Assembly: GCF_035917335.1 (NCBI RefSeq)
Contig: NZ_CP109067.1
Span: 7,191,001-7,255,000 of the forward strand
Direction: 5' to 3'
From: Micromonospora sp. NBC_01813
GTDB lineage: Bacteria; Actinomycetota; Actinomycetes; Mycobacteriales; Micromonosporaceae
DNA length: 64,000 nt
A program made the translations under genes and the position numbers. Shown in pieces: positions 26,200 to 34,770 of this stretch. The first letter of the stretch is position 1, and every line of letters starts with the position of its first letter. Below the pieces are notes generated by a model, which had not been told where the DNA came from, searched no databases, and saw only the letters and a program-made list of their open reading frames with translations.

Positions 26200-27161
26200 T
26201 GGCCACCGCCTTCGTAGCCGGCCCGGATACGTGGGTTGAGCACCCCGTACAGCAGGTCGATCAGCAGGTTTATCAGTACGAACACGGTCGCGACGAAGAG
26301 CAGTACACCGATCACGATCGGATAGTCGCGGGTGTCGAACGAGTCGATCAGCAGGCTGCCGAGGCCGGGGATGCCGAAGACGGTCTCCACCACGACCGAG
26401 CCGCCGAGCAGTGAGCCGGCGATCACCCCGAGGACGGTGACGACCGGCAGCAGCGCGTTGCGTAGCGCGTCGAACCAGGTGACCACCAGGCCGCTCACCC
26501 CGTAGGCGCGGGCGGCGGAGATGTAGTCCTGGTTGAGTACCTCGATCAGGCTGGCCCGGCACATCCGGGCGACCAGGGCGATCGGCGGGGCGGCCAGCGC
26601 GAACGCGGGCAGCAGACTGTGCCGCAGGCTGGCCACCGGGTCGTCGGTGAACCGGACGAATCCGCTGTACGGCATGACGTTGGTCAGGTACCAGCCGAAC
26701 AGCAGCACGAAGCCGATGCCGATCACGAAGCCCGGTACCGACATGCCGACCAGCGAGATGGCCCGTACGGCGTGGTCGACGATGCTGTTGCGCCAGACGG
26801 CGGCGGCGACGCCGAGCGGGATGCCGATCGCGATGGTCAGTGCCAGCGCGACCAGGGCTATCTGCGCGGTGACCGGCAGCCGGTTGGCGATCAACTCGGT
26901 GACCGGGGCTCCGGAGGCGTAGCTGGTGCCGAGGTCGCCGCGGAGCAGGTCACCGAGCCAGGAGAGGTACTGCACGACGACGTGGCGGTCGAGTCCGAGG
27001 GTCTGGCGCATCGCCTCGACGGCCTCCGGGGTGGCTTCCAGCCCGACCCGCAGCCGGGCCGGGTCGCCGGGGGCCAACCGCAGCAGTCCGAAGGAGAGCA
27101 TGCTCACCATCAGCAGCACCGGTACCGACACGGCCAGTCGTGCGCCGATCAGTCTGAGCAT
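26196..27161 (-). CDS. Oligopeptide-type ABC transporter permease (DppB-like)
   Basis: 321 aa. Six TM helices, periplasmic segment LGLDRHVVVQYLSWLGDLLRGDLGTSY typical of DppB/OppB, and the EAA loop DYISAARAYGVSGLVVTWFDALRNALLP. ATG 27161 is 30 bp after the LLM oxidoreductase stop. Pairs with the DppC-like permease directly downstream. Confidence 0.93.
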   Translation of the reverse strand: MLRLIGARLAVSVPVLLMVSMLSFGLLRLAPGDPARLRVGLEATPEAVEAMRQTLGLDRHVVVQYLSWLGDLLRGDLGTSYASGAPVTELIANRLPVTAQIALVALALTIAIGIPLGVAAAVWRNSIVDHAVRAISLVGMSVPGFVIGIGFVLLFGWYLTNVMPYSGFVRFTDDPVASLRHSLLPAFALAAPPIALVARMCRASLIEVLNQDYISAARAYGVSGLVVTWFDALRNALLPVVTVLGVIAGSLLGGSVVVETVFGIPGLGSLLIDSFDTRDYPIVIGVLLFVATVFVLINLLIDLLYGVLNPRIRAGYEGGGQ

Positions 27162-27191
27162 GAGGTCGCCACCTTCCTGTCGGCTGCCGGG

Positions 27192-28160
27192 TCAGCCGGC
27201 GACGTCGGCCGCGAACTCGGCGTAGACCCGGGCCGGTTCGGCGTCGCCCTGCGGATCGAGCACCGCGGCGGGGGAGAGGATCGGTACGTCGACGCCGGCT
27301 TCGCGCAGGGCGGCGACCCGTTCCCGTACGTAGGACCGGGGGCCGGCGATGGCGACCTGGTCGACACCGGCGTCGCTGATGCTGCCGTCGGGCAGGATCT
27401 CCACGCCGCTGGCGCGGTAGAGCGCCCGGTAGAACGGGAAGCGGGTGTAGCGCGACACGAACGGCCGGATGATCTCGCGGGCCCGGTCCCGGGACTCGTC
27501 GACGATCACGTTGACGATGGCGTAGACGGTGGCCTTGTCGGCGCCCGGCGGCCGCTGCGCGGCGAGGGTCGCGGCGACGTCGGTGGCCCGGGAGGCCGAT
27601 GCGTGGCTGAGCACCACGCCGTCGGTGGCCGCGCCGGCCAGCTTGCACATCGGGTCGCCGAGCGCGCCGAGGATGATCGGCACTGCGGCTGCTTCCCGAT
27701 GCCCCCAGGGCAGCGGCAGCCCGGTCACCTGGAAGCTGGGGTTGCGGACCTGGATCGGTGCGCCGCCGGAGGTCAGACAGGCGCGCAGTGCCTCGACGTA
27801 GTGCCGCATGTAGGTCAACGGCCGATCCATGTCCATCCCCAGGCCGGTGACGTTGACCTCCTGGTGGCCGGTGCCGAGACCGAGCACGAACCGTCCGTCG
27901 GTCAGGTCGGCGAGGTTGGCCACCGCCATCGCCATCTCGTACGGGTGGTGGAAGTAGATGTTGGACACCGCCGTACCGAGGGTGATGTCCGGACCGACCA
28001 CGGCGGTGAGCGCGGCGGCGGTGGAGAAGATCTCGCTGTAGGTCTCGGTGAGGAAGATGTGGTCGAACGGTCCGTCGGCGAGCTCGCCGCTGATCCGCAC
28101 CAGGTCCCGGGGACCCCGGTGCCGGGGGTAGTAGAAGATCGTCCCGAGGTCTGCTGGCAT
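27192..28160 (-). CDS. LLM-class flavin/F420-dependent oxidoreductase
   Basis: 322 aa TIM-barrel of the luciferase-like monooxygenase/F420 family. Diagnostic segments: DHIFLTETYSEIFSTAAALTAVV, ITLGTAVSNIYFHHPYEMAMAVANLADLTDGRFVLGLGTGH and the C-terminal VAIAGPRSYVRERVAALREAGVD. Whether it binds FMN or F420 cannot be settled; the fold suits oxidation or Baeyer-Villiger chemistry on the imported substrate. ATG 28160 has a GAGAGGGA SD. A 118-bp gap containing a strong hairpin separates it from the upstream solute-binding gene. Confidence 0.85.
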   Translation of the reverse strand: MPADLGTIFYYPRHRGPRDLVRISGELADGPFDHIFLTETYSEIFSTAAALTAVVGPDITLGTAVSNIYFHHPYEMAMAVANLADLTDGRFVLGLGTGHQEVNVTGLGMDMDRPLTYMRHYVEALRACLTSGGAPIQVRNPSFQVTGLPLPWGHREAAAVPIILGALGDPMCKLAGAATDGVVLSHASASRATDVAATLAAQRPPGADKATVYAIVNVIVDESRDRAREIIRPFVSRYTRFPFYRALYRASGVEILPDGSISDAGVDQVAIAGPRSYVRERVAALREAGVDVPILSPAAVLDPQGDAEPARVYAEFAADVAG

Positions 28161-28228
28161 CGGAGTCCCTCTCGTCGCTGCTGGTGCCGGTCGCCCGGCC
28201 CGGGTCGAGGTGCCGGTGGTGCCGTCGA

Positions 28229-28267
28229 TGTGGTGGGTCCGCCGTCGGCGGCGGCGGACCCACCACA
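28229..28267 (-). terminator. Strong hairpin after the solute-binding protein gene
   Basis: A 16-bp perfect GC-rich stem (28229-28244 with 28252-28267) and a 7-nt loop start 11 bp past the stop of the solute-binding protein gene (28279). No T-run follows. It probably stabilises the upstream mRNA end or partly terminates transcription, raising binding protein over permeases as in many ABC operons. Confidence 0.7.
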
Positions 28268-28278
28268 CGTCCGGTCGG

Positions 28279-29877
28279 TCAGTCGGTGCCGATGGTCGGT
28301 ACGTTGTGCAGCCAGGCCAGGTTGGACGGGGTGTAGCCGGTCAGGTCCTTGCTGAAGCCCTCGGTGTACTGGGCGCTGACCAGTTGGATCTGGCCCAGGG
28401 TGACCAGGTCGTACTCCTGCACGGCCCGCCACGCGGCGGCGGATTCGTCGCCGGCCGGTGCCCGCTGGGCGGTGGTGAGCAGTTCGTCCATCTGCGGGTC
28501 GCTGAACCGGTTCCAGTTCGGCACGGACTCCGAGTGCAGGCCGATCGCCGGGTAGTCGGGGGCGAATCCGGCGGTGACGCTGACCGGGGCCGTGGTGAGC
28601 AGCAGGTCGTACTCCTGATCGAGCAGTCGGGGGACCATGGCGCCGAAGTCCATCGGTTCGATCTCGACCTGGATGCCGACCTGGGCCAGGCTCTGCTGGA
28701 TGATCGCCGCCGCGTCGACCAGCGCCGGCAGGTTGTTGACCACGAAGTTGAGCGGCTCGGTGGGCTTGGTGGTGGCGTCGTCGAGGTGGCTCTGTGCCTG
28801 TGCGACGTCACCGCCGTCACCGTAGAAGTTGCCGAGCTCCTCGACGTGGTAGCGCGATCCGTAGGACAGGTAGGTGGAGGCGGACCGGGCGGCACCGTCG
28901 TAGACGGTGTCGATGATCGCCTTGCGGTCCACGGCCCAGGCGATGGCCTGACGGACCTGTGCGTCGGCGGTGGGCCGACCGTCCTGCATGTTCGGGTAGA
29001 GGTAGACCCGGGTCACGTTGCCGGTGGCGACCTCGGCCTGCTGGCCGGAGTCGCGGACCAGGTCGAGCAGCGCGGGGGCCAACTCCGGCGCGATGTGGCT
29101 GGTGCCGTTGCGCAGGTTCGCCACCCGGGTGGTGTCCTCCGGTACGACGTGGAACTCGATCGCCTCCAACGCCGGAGCGTCGCCGTAGTAGGTCTCGTTG
29201 CGGACCAGCCGGATCTGCTCGCCGGCCTGCCAGTTCTCGAACGAGAACGGCCCGGTGCCGACCATGTCCCGCGACAGGTTGTCGTTGGGCTGGTAGCCGG
29301 CGGCGGCCGAGACGATCGGCACCATCGCGAGCTTCTCGGGGAAGTAGGTGTACGGGTTCTTCAGGGTGAAGGTGACCGTCTGGTCGTCGGTCTTGGCGAC
29401 GTCGGCGACGGCGCTGACGGCGGAGGCCCAGACCGAGGCGTTGTCGGTGTCGCGGACCTGCTCGAAGGTGAACAGGACGTCGTCGGCGGTGAACGTCTCG
29501 CCGCTGTGCCAGGTGACGTCGTCGCGCAGCGGCACCGTGTAGGTCAGGCCGTCGGCGCTTACCTCGGGCAGCGCGTCGGCGAGCTGCGGCTCGACCTCGG
29601 TGGTCTGCTCGTTCCAGTCGTAGAGGCTGTCGTAGACCATGCGGTAGACGCGCTGCGCGGGGGTGTCGTTGAGCGAGAGCGGGTCGAGGGTGCTCGGCTC
29701 GGAGAGTACGTCGATGCGCAACGTGGTGATGTCTTCGGCGGCTTCGGTCGTGTCGCCGCCGGAGCCGCAGGCGGCGAGGGCGATGCTGCCGGCGGTCAGC
29801 GCGGCCAGTATGGCGGCGTCACGACCTGAGCGCCTTCGGGGGCGTCGCCGGCTCGCGGCGCGTCCAACCTGAATCAT
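28279..29877 (-). CDS. ABC transporter solute-binding lipoprotein, SBP family 5
   Basis: 532 aa. Signal peptide with a twin-arginine-rich n-region (RRRPRRRSGR), hydrophobic core and lipobox LAAC (Cys about residue 36), so a membrane-anchored lipoprotein. Family-5 motifs: LADALPEVSADGLTYTVPLR near the start and FTADDVLFTFEQVRDTDNA. It should capture the substrate outside the cell for the DppBCDF-type importer. I start at ATG 29877 because AGGAG sits 7 nt upstream; GTG 29904 would be the longer alternative. Peptide, nickel or small-organic ligand cannot be read from the sequence. Confidence 0.93.
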   Translation of the reverse strand: MIQVGRAASRRRPRRRSGRDAAILAALTAGSIALAACGSGGDTTEAAEDITTLRIDVLSEPSTLDPLSLNDTPAQRVYRMVYDSLYDWNEQTTEVEPQLADALPEVSADGLTYTVPLRDDVTWHSGETFTADDVLFTFEQVRDTDNASVWASAVSAVADVAKTDDQTVTFTLKNPYTYFPEKLAMVPIVSAAAGYQPNDNLSRDMVGTGPFSFENWQAGEQIRLVRNETYYGDAPALEAIEFHVVPEDTTRVANLRNGTSHIAPELAPALLDLVRDSGQQAEVATGNVTRVYLYPNMQDGRPTADAQVRQAIAWAVDRKAIIDTVYDGAARSASTYLSYGSRYHVEELGNFYGDGGDVAQAQSHLDDATTKPTEPLNFVVNNLPALVDAAAIIQQSLAQVGIQVEIEPMDFGAMVPRLLDQEYDLLLTTAPVSVTAGFAPDYPAIGLHSESVPNWNRFSDPQMDELLTTAQRAPAGDESAAAWRAVQEYDLVTLGQIQLVSAQYTEGFSKDLTGYTPSNLAWLHNVPTIGTD

Positions 29878-29937
29878 CGCAGAACTCCTGTCGATTATTT
29901 TCACCAGCGGAAGGGTGAGGAATTTGATCGAGCTGAT

Positions 29938-30285
29938 TCAGGGTCGACGGCTGAAACCGACGTCGACCGGCGGGTCGGTGACGATGCGGGTGTCCAGGAA
30001 TTCCCACCATTCGTCCTGGCTGACCCGTTCCGTCTCCCATGTCTTGTCGCTCTTCAAGGTGGCCAGCGCTGCCCGGTATCTTCCCCAGGCGGCTTCGTCG
30101 CGGAATGCGGCCCAATTTTCGATCACGTATACGTCGCCAATGACGCTGTAATACCAGTTGACCGATTCCACCATGGGTAGGTCGTCGTAGAAGAACCGTT
30201 CCCGTTGCTCCAACCAGGACCAGAATTCGGCCATGTTCTGCCGCGCCCGGGCGGAGAGCTTCATGCGGTAGACGAGGTGTATCAC
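29938..30285 (-). CDS. Small dimeric alpha/beta-barrel-like protein, unknown function
   Basis: 115 aa, Trp/Tyr-rich. VIHLVYRMKLSARARQNM is followed by FWSWLEQRERFFYDDLPMVESVNWYYSVIGDVYVIENWAAFRDEAAWGRYR, a layout like NIPSNAP/ABM ferredoxin-like barrels. I do not recognise a defined family. It starts at GTG 30285, 4 bp after the cupin stop, and ends 60 bp before the solute-binding gene. Its position between pathway enzymes suggests a catalytic or ligand-binding role in the same pathway. Confidence 0.68.
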   Translation of the reverse strand: MIHLVYRMKLSARARQNMAEFWSWLEQRERFFYDDLPMVESVNWYYSVIGDVYVIENWAAFRDEAAWGRYRAALATLKSDKTWETERVSQDEWWEFLDTRIVTDPPVDVGFSRRP

Positions 30286-30289
30286 CAGA

Positions 30290-31543
30290 TCACATCCCGT
30301 CGCCGTCCCAGCGGCCGCGGGAGCGGCTGCGGACCGGCAGGCTGGACAGGATCGGCCCGGGGATCGGGTCGCCGGCGGACCAGGTGCGCCCGGCGCCCCA
30401 GTTGTGCGCGTGCGCCCCGGTGCGCTCGTCTGCGTGCGCCAGGCTGCCCGGCTGAGCGCCCCAGTCCATCGCCGGCGGCGCCGGATGGTGGTGGCTGTGC
30501 TCGTCGTGGCTGTGCTCGTGGCTGTGGTCGTGGTCCGGCCCGTGGCCGCCCTGCAGGTTGGCCGCGTCGATGGCCTTGGCGATGGCCACCAGCGACGGGT
30601 CGGTGCCCAGGCCGTGCGGCACGAATTGATCGTCCGGCGCGCCCTGCTCGTGCTGGAACTTCCAGGCCTGCTGGAGTCGATCCAGGTCCGGACCGGTACG
30701 CCAGGGCTGGGCGAGACCGTGGCTGGACTGCGACCAGCGCAGCGGTTGGCCCTCGGGGCCGGGCCCGTAGTTGAGGGCCTCGCCGCCCCACCGGACCCAC
30801 TCGTTCTGGGTGTACCAGTTGAACAGCTCACCGTCGGAGCGCAGCAGCCAGGTCGCACCGCCCTCCATCGAGGTGAAGTGGCCGTGCTTGACCCGCGCCG
30901 GGCGGAAGAAGTACGTGCCCAGGTCGAGGGTGCCGAAGTTGTACTCCATGTGCCCCTGGGTGGTGTACGCCTCCTCGTAGCAGGGGTGGTGGGCGAGCCG
31001 GTGGTCGGACCAGCCCTCCTCGGCATACACCAGCCGGGTGTAGAACCCGGTGATCGGGTCGACGTGCAGGTATTTGATGAACAGTCCGGGCATCGGCCCC
31101 GGGTTGGGCACCGCGTCGAAGTTCATCGCCGCCGAGTCGATGACGATCACGTCCTCGCGGGCGTCGGCCCAGCGGGGCGCGGCCGGGGAGTCGACCGGGT
31201 CGAAGCCGGCGTCGCCGTACTCCCGGTAGTGCAGCACCCGGCTGCCCTCGGCGAACCGTACCGATTCGGTCGGCACGCCCCGGGGCAGGTAGAGGTAGCC
31301 GCCCTGGCCGATGGTGCGTTCGCCGTAGGTCAACGCGCCGTCGAGCACGTAGAACTCGGTGTTGGCGTGATGGATGCCGGGTCCGCGACCCCAGTCGGTG
31401 TGGAAGTCGATCCGTAGTGAGGACGAGCCGTCCTCCTCGTCGACGGAGAGCCGGCGTTCGCTGGCCCGCCCTTCGCCGCCCGGCAGCTCGGCGGCGTGCC
31501 AGACGTAGTCGTCCTCTTGGATCAGTTCGACGTGTGGTCGCAC
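30290..31543 (-). CDS. Cupin-fold enzyme with His-rich insert
   Basis: 417 aa. Two cupin-like beta-barrels: one around GIHHANTEFYVLDGALTYGERTIGQGGYLYLPRGVPTE (residues ~57-95), another around HHPCYEEAYTTQGHMEYNFGTLDLGTYFFRPARVKHGHF (about 185-225), both with His/Glu/His metal-ligand patterns. Residues ~335-360 carry a dense His run (DHDHSHEHSHDEHSHHH), which likely binds nickel, zinc or copper. Bicupins of this size act as dioxygenases or decarboxylases; the reaction here is unknown. It starts at ATG 31543, 60 bp after the CoA-ester lyase stop. Confidence 0.78.
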   Translation of the reverse strand: MRPHVELIQEDDYVWHAAELPGGEGRASERRLSVDEEDGSSSLRIDFHTDWGRGPGIHHANTEFYVLDGALTYGERTIGQGGYLYLPRGVPTESVRFAEGSRVLHYREYGDAGFDPVDSPAAPRWADAREDVIVIDSAAMNFDAVPNPGPMPGLFIKYLHVDPITGFYTRLVYAEEGWSDHRLAHHPCYEEAYTTQGHMEYNFGTLDLGTYFFRPARVKHGHFTSMEGGATWLLRSDGELFNWYTQNEWVRWGGEALNYGPGPEGQPLRWSQSSHGLAQPWRTGPDLDRLQQAWKFQHEQGAPDDQFVPHGLGTDPSLVAIAKAIDAANLQGGHGPDHDHSHEHSHDEHSHHHPAPPAMDWGAQPGSLAHADERTGAHAHNWGAGRTWSAGDPIPGPILSSLPVRSRSRGRWDGDGM

Positions 31544-31603
31544 AATCTGCCTCCTTCAGCCGGGTGGACCGGTCGACGTACTGCTGCTGTGGTGGCGCTG
31601 TGG

Positions 31604-32464
31604 TCAGCGCCGCCGGGCGAGTTCGAGGGTTCGTTCGGCCTGCCGTACCACGGCGAGGTCGACCATCCGGCCGTCGACGCCGACGAAGACGCCGGCACCG
31701 GCGGCGAGCGATTCGCGGTACGCGTGGACCAGTTCGCGGGCCCGGCGTACCGCCACCGGGTCCGGGTCGAAGGCCGCGTTGACCACCGGCACCTGGGCCG
31801 GGTGGATGCAGGCCCGGCCGACGAAGCCCAGCCGGGCCAGTTCCCGGGTGGAGGCGGCCAGTGCGGTCAGGTCGCGGTAGTCGGTGTCGACCGGGGCGAC
31901 CGGTGGGGCTATCCCGGCGGCGGCGCTGACCAGCACGATCTGGGTACGGATCGGCGCCCACTGTCGGCCGTCGGCATCCGGGTCCAGCCCGATCCCAGCG
32001 GCCAGGTCGGCCTCGCCGACCTGGAGTCGGGCCACCCGGGGGGCGCGGGCGATGTCGCGGGCGTCGAGGATCGCGACGGCGCTCTCCAGCAGCGGTACGA
32101 CGGCGAGCGCGCCGAGTGGCAGGCTCTGCTCGCGTTCCCGCCGGGTGAGCAACTCGTCGATGGCGGTCAGTTCGTCGCGCGTCTCGGTCTTGGCGACCAG
32201 CACCCCGGCGAGGCCGCGGTACGGCAGCGCGGTGAGGTCCTGATGTCCGGCGGCGCCCGGGTTGATCCGTACCCAGATCTCTGGTTGCGCGGTGAGTTCC
32301 CGGTCGGTGAGCCAGTCGGCGACAATGCTGCGGGCCCGCTGCTTCCCGCCTGGTGGAACAGCGTCTTCCAAATCGATGATCAACGCGTCCGCGCCGCGTC
32401 CGGCTGCCTTGCGGAGCTTGCCCGGATCGTCGCCCGGCACGTAGAGGTACGACCGTGAAACCAC
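31604..32464 (-). CDS. CoA-ester lyase, HpcH/HpaI-CitE family
   Basis: 286 aa TIM-barrel aldolase/lyase of the CitE/malyl-CoA lyase group. Motifs: SYLYVPGDDPGKLRKA, ADALIIDLEDAVPPGGKQRAR (metal/substrate-binding Asp/Glu) and RLGFVGRACIHPAQVPVVNAAF. These enzymes cleave 3-hydroxyacyl-CoA esters such as malyl-, citramalyl- or citryl-CoA. With a class III CoA-transferase in the divergent operon a CoA activation then cleavage scheme is likely. GTG 32464 has AGGAGG 6 nt upstream. First gene of the 14-gene minus-strand operon, controlled by the promoter and operator at 32489-32534. Confidence 0.87.
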   Translation of the reverse strand: MVSRSYLYVPGDDPGKLRKAAGRGADALIIDLEDAVPPGGKQRARSIVADWLTDRELTAQPEIWVRINPGAAGHQDLTALPYRGLAGVLVAKTETRDELTAIDELLTRREREQSLPLGALAVVPLLESAVAILDARDIARAPRVARLQVGEADLAAGIGLDPDADGRQWAPIRTQIVLVSAAAGIAPPVAPVDTDYRDLTALAASTRELARLGFVGRACIHPAQVPVVNAAFDPDPVAVRRARELVHAYRESLAAGAGVFVGVDGRMVDLAVVRQAERTLELARRR

Positions 32465-32488
32465 GCTGACCTCCTGATTCCGCTTCCT

Positions 32489-32501
32489 GGAACGCCGTTC
32501 C
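32489..32501. promoter_or_regulatory. Predicted IclR operator A (minus-strand operon)
   Basis: GGAAC-GCC-GTTCC, perfect 5-bp arms. It starts 25 bp upstream of GTG 32464, and the predicted transcription start of the minus-strand promoter falls within it. Confidence 0.65.
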
Positions 32502-32505
32502 GCTG

Positions 32506-32534
32506 AGACTAGGTACGCGGCATCCTGTCGTCAA
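32506..32534 (-). promoter_or_regulatory. Promoter of the minus-strand catabolic operon
   Basis: On the minus strand TTGACG (32534-32529), 17-bp spacer and TAGTCT (32511-32506). It drives the operon from 32464 to 18929. The start point is predicted around 32500, inside operator A. Confidence 0.6.
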
Positions 32535-32543
32535 GACTGGTCT

Positions 32544-32573
32544 TTGACGGCGGCGGCCGCCAACATCTAGGGT
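32544..32573 (+). promoter_or_regulatory. Promoter of the plus-strand catabolic operon
   Basis: TTGACG (32544-32549), 18-bp spacer and TAGGGT (32568-32573). The predicted start lies near 32580, inside operator B. It is placed back to back with the minus promoter. Confidence 0.55.
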
Positions 32574-32579
32574 CAGATC

Positions 32580-32592
32580 GGAAAGCCGTTTC
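32580..32592. promoter_or_regulatory. Predicted IclR operator B (plus-strand operon)
   Basis: GGAAA-GCC-GTTTC, two mismatches from operator A. It sits at the predicted +1 of the plus-strand promoter, mirroring the other side of the divergent region. Confidence 0.5.
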
Positions 32593-32613
32593 GTAGAACG
32601 GAACACGTGAGGG

Positions 32614-33822
32614 GTGGTGTTCGTGCCAGCTGGACCACTCGCCGGCATCCGGGTGCTCGACGCCTCGACGATCCTCGCCGGACCGCTGGCCTGCCAGATC
32701 CTCGGCGACTTCGGTGCCGACGTCATCAAGATCGAGCACCCGACGGCCGGGGACGGCATGCGTGGCCACGGCCCGGCCAAGGCCGGCACCCCGATCTGGT
32801 GGAAGGAGATCTCCCGCAACAAGCGCACGATCGGGCTCAGCCTGTCCGCACCCGAGGGCGCCGAACTGTTCCGCCGGCTCGCCGCCACCGCCGACGTGGT
32901 CGTGGAGAACTTCCGCCCCGGCACCCTGGAACGCTGGGGCCTCGGCCCCGATCAGCTCACCGCGGCCAACCCCGGTCTGATCCTGTTGCGGATCACCGGC
33001 TTCGGCCAGACCGGCCCGTACGCGGCCCGCGCCGGCTTCGGCACCCTGGCCGAGGCGATGAGCGGCTTCGCCCACCTCACCGGGCAACCCGACGGACCAC
33101 CCACCCTGCCGGCGTTCGGCCTGGCCGACTCGATCTGCGGCATCGCCGCCTCGTCGGCGGTGTCGATGGCCCTGCTCGCCCGGGAACGCGACGGCGGTCA
33201 GGGCCAGGTCATCGACCTGAACCTGCTCGAACCGATCATGACCGCCGTCGGCCCCGGACCCAGCGTCTACCAGCAACTCGGCACGGTCGGTGCCCGACAC
33301 GGCAACCGGTCGGTCAACAACGCCCCCCGCAACACCTACCGCACCCGCGACCAGCACTGGGTGGCCGTCTCGACCAGCGCCCAGGCCATCGCCGAACGGG
33401 TGATGCGCCTCGTCGGCCACCCCGAGGTGATCGACGAGCCGTGGTTCGCCGCCGGTCACAGCCGTGCCCGGCACGCCGACCTGCTCGACGGCTACGTCGG
33501 CGACTGGATCGCCGCACGAACCCGCGACGAGGTCGTCGCCGCGTTCACCGAGGCCGGTGCCGCCATCGCCCCGATCTACACCGCCCGCGACATCGTCGAA
33601 GACCCGCACGTACGGGCCACCGAAATGCTGGTGACCGTCGCCGACGACGAACTCGGGCCGCTGCTGCAGCACAACGTGCTGTGGCGGATGTCGAAGACCC
33701 CCGGCCGGGTCCGGTTCACCGGACGCGAGATCGGCGCCGACACCGACAGCGTGCTCGGCGACGAACTGGCGGTGCCCCCCGAGGAACTCGCCGACCTGCG
33801 AGCCCGCCATGTCGTGCGCTGA
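32614..33822 (+). CDS. CaiB/BaiF-family (class III) CoA-transferase
   Basis: 402 aa. Class III CoA-transferase: PLAGIRVLDASTILAGPLACQILGDFGADVIKIEHP, then SRNKRTIGLSL, VENFRPGTLERWGL and the catalytic Asp region FGLADSICG (about 169). It transfers CoA from a donor thioester to a carboxylic acid. The sequence does not reveal the acid, but a CitE-type lyase gene is divergent. Starts GTG 32614, 32617 or 32623 are possible; AGGGG lies 8 nt before 32623. First gene of the plus-strand operon. Confidence 0.9.
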   Translation: MVFVPAGPLAGIRVLDASTILAGPLACQILGDFGADVIKIEHPTAGDGMRGHGPAKAGTPIWWKEISRNKRTIGLSLSAPEGAELFRRLAATADVVVENFRPGTLERWGLGPDQLTAANPGLILLRITGFGQTGPYAARAGFGTLAEAMSGFAHLTGQPDGPPTLPAFGLADSICGIAASSAVSMALLARERDGGQGQVIDLNLLEPIMTAVGPGPSVYQQLGTVGARHGNRSVNNAPRNTYRTRDQHWVAVSTSAQAIAERVMRLVGHPEVIDEPWFAAGHSRARHADLLDGYVGDWIAARTRDEVVAAFTEAGAAIAPIYTARDIVEDPHVRATEMLVTVADDELGPLLQHNVLWRMSKTPGRVRFTGREIGADTDSVLGDELAVPPEELADLRARHVVR

Positions 33823-33885
33823 TCCCGCCCGCACCCGCACCCGGGTCCGGACCCGCGCCCACCCCGCAAACCCCGACGAGGAGCT

Positions 33886-34770
33886 ATGACCACCGACATC
33901 AGTCCACCGGCCATGCCCCTGAGTAGCCCGGCGACGCCACCCGGCACCCCGGCCACCCCCCTGCTGGACGCGGTCCGCACCGGCCTGCGGGTGATCGACC
34001 TCGGCCGCCGCCTCACCGTCGGGATGCCGCAGTCGCCCAACCACCCCGCCTACTGGCATTCGCTGCCCCGCCGGCACGGCGACGTCGTGCGCGCCGACGG
34101 CGGATCGGCCGCCAACGACATGATCACCATGGGTACCCATGTCGGCACCCACATCGACGCGCTCGCCCACGTCTCACACGACGGGCGGCTGTACGGCGGC
34201 GTCCCGGTCGAGGCGGCGTTGACCGGTGGCCGCTACGCCGACCTCGGCGTACACACCATCGCGCCGATGGTCCGCCGTGGCGTGCTGCTCGACGTACCGG
34301 CCACGCTCGGCGTCGACCGGCTCGACGCCGGCTACGAGATCACCGTCGCCGACCTGACCGCGACCGTCGAGCGACAGGGCGTCGACGTCGGCCCCGAGGA
34401 CGTCGTGCTGCTGCGCAGCGGCTGGGGGCAGCACTTCGACAGCGGCGACCGGCAGGCCTTCATGGGGCAGGAACACGGGGTACCCGGTGTCGGTGAGGCG
34501 GGCGCCTACTGGCTCGCCGACCACCGGGTGCACGCCGCCGGCGCGGACACGATCGCCTTCGAACGCCTCGCCCCCGGTGCCGGCCACGCGTTGCTGCCGG
34601 CCCACCGGGTGCTGCTGGTCGAGCAGGGCATCTACCTCATCGAGACGATGGACCTGGAACAGCTCGCCCGCGAGGCGGTGCACGAGTTCCTGTTCGTCTG
34701 CGCGCCACTGGCCTTGTTCGGTGCCACCGGCTCCCCGGTACGTCCGCTGGCGGTGGTCACCGGTGGTTGA
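33886..34770 (+). CDS. Cyclase-family metal-dependent hydrolase (kynurenine formamidase-like)
   Basis: 294 aa. The family motif is GTHVGTHIDALAH with His85, His89 and Asp91 as metal ligands. ITVADLTATVERQGVDVGPEDVVLLRSGW and the final HEFLFVCAPL block are typical. Such enzymes hydrolyse formamides, cyclic imides, isatin or similar amide bonds. The first ~25 residues are Pro-rich and may be dispensable. ATG 33886 has GAGGAG upstream. Followed by the MmgE/PrpD gene with an 8-bp overlap. Confidence 0.87.
   Translation: MTTDISPPAMPLSSPATPPGTPATPLLDAVRTGLRVIDLGRRLTVGMPQSPNHPAYWHSLPRRHGDVVRADGGSAANDMITMGTHVGTHIDALAHVSHDGRLYGGVPVEAALTGGRYADLGVHTIAPMVRRGVLLDVPATLGVDRLDAGYEITVADLTATVERQGVDVGPEDVVLLRSGWGQHFDSGDRQAFMGQEHGVPGVGEAGAYWLADHRVHAAGADTIAFERLAPGAGHALLPAHRVLLVEQGIYLIETMDLEQLAREAVHEFLFVCAPLALFGATGSPVRPLAVVTGG

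Noticed and set aside
24170-26206. A fused 678-codon dehydrogenase reading through into the permease gene
   Set aside because: The N-terminal half is shadow of the DppC-like permease; the start at 25258 (or 25231) gives a normal-size MDR enzyme.
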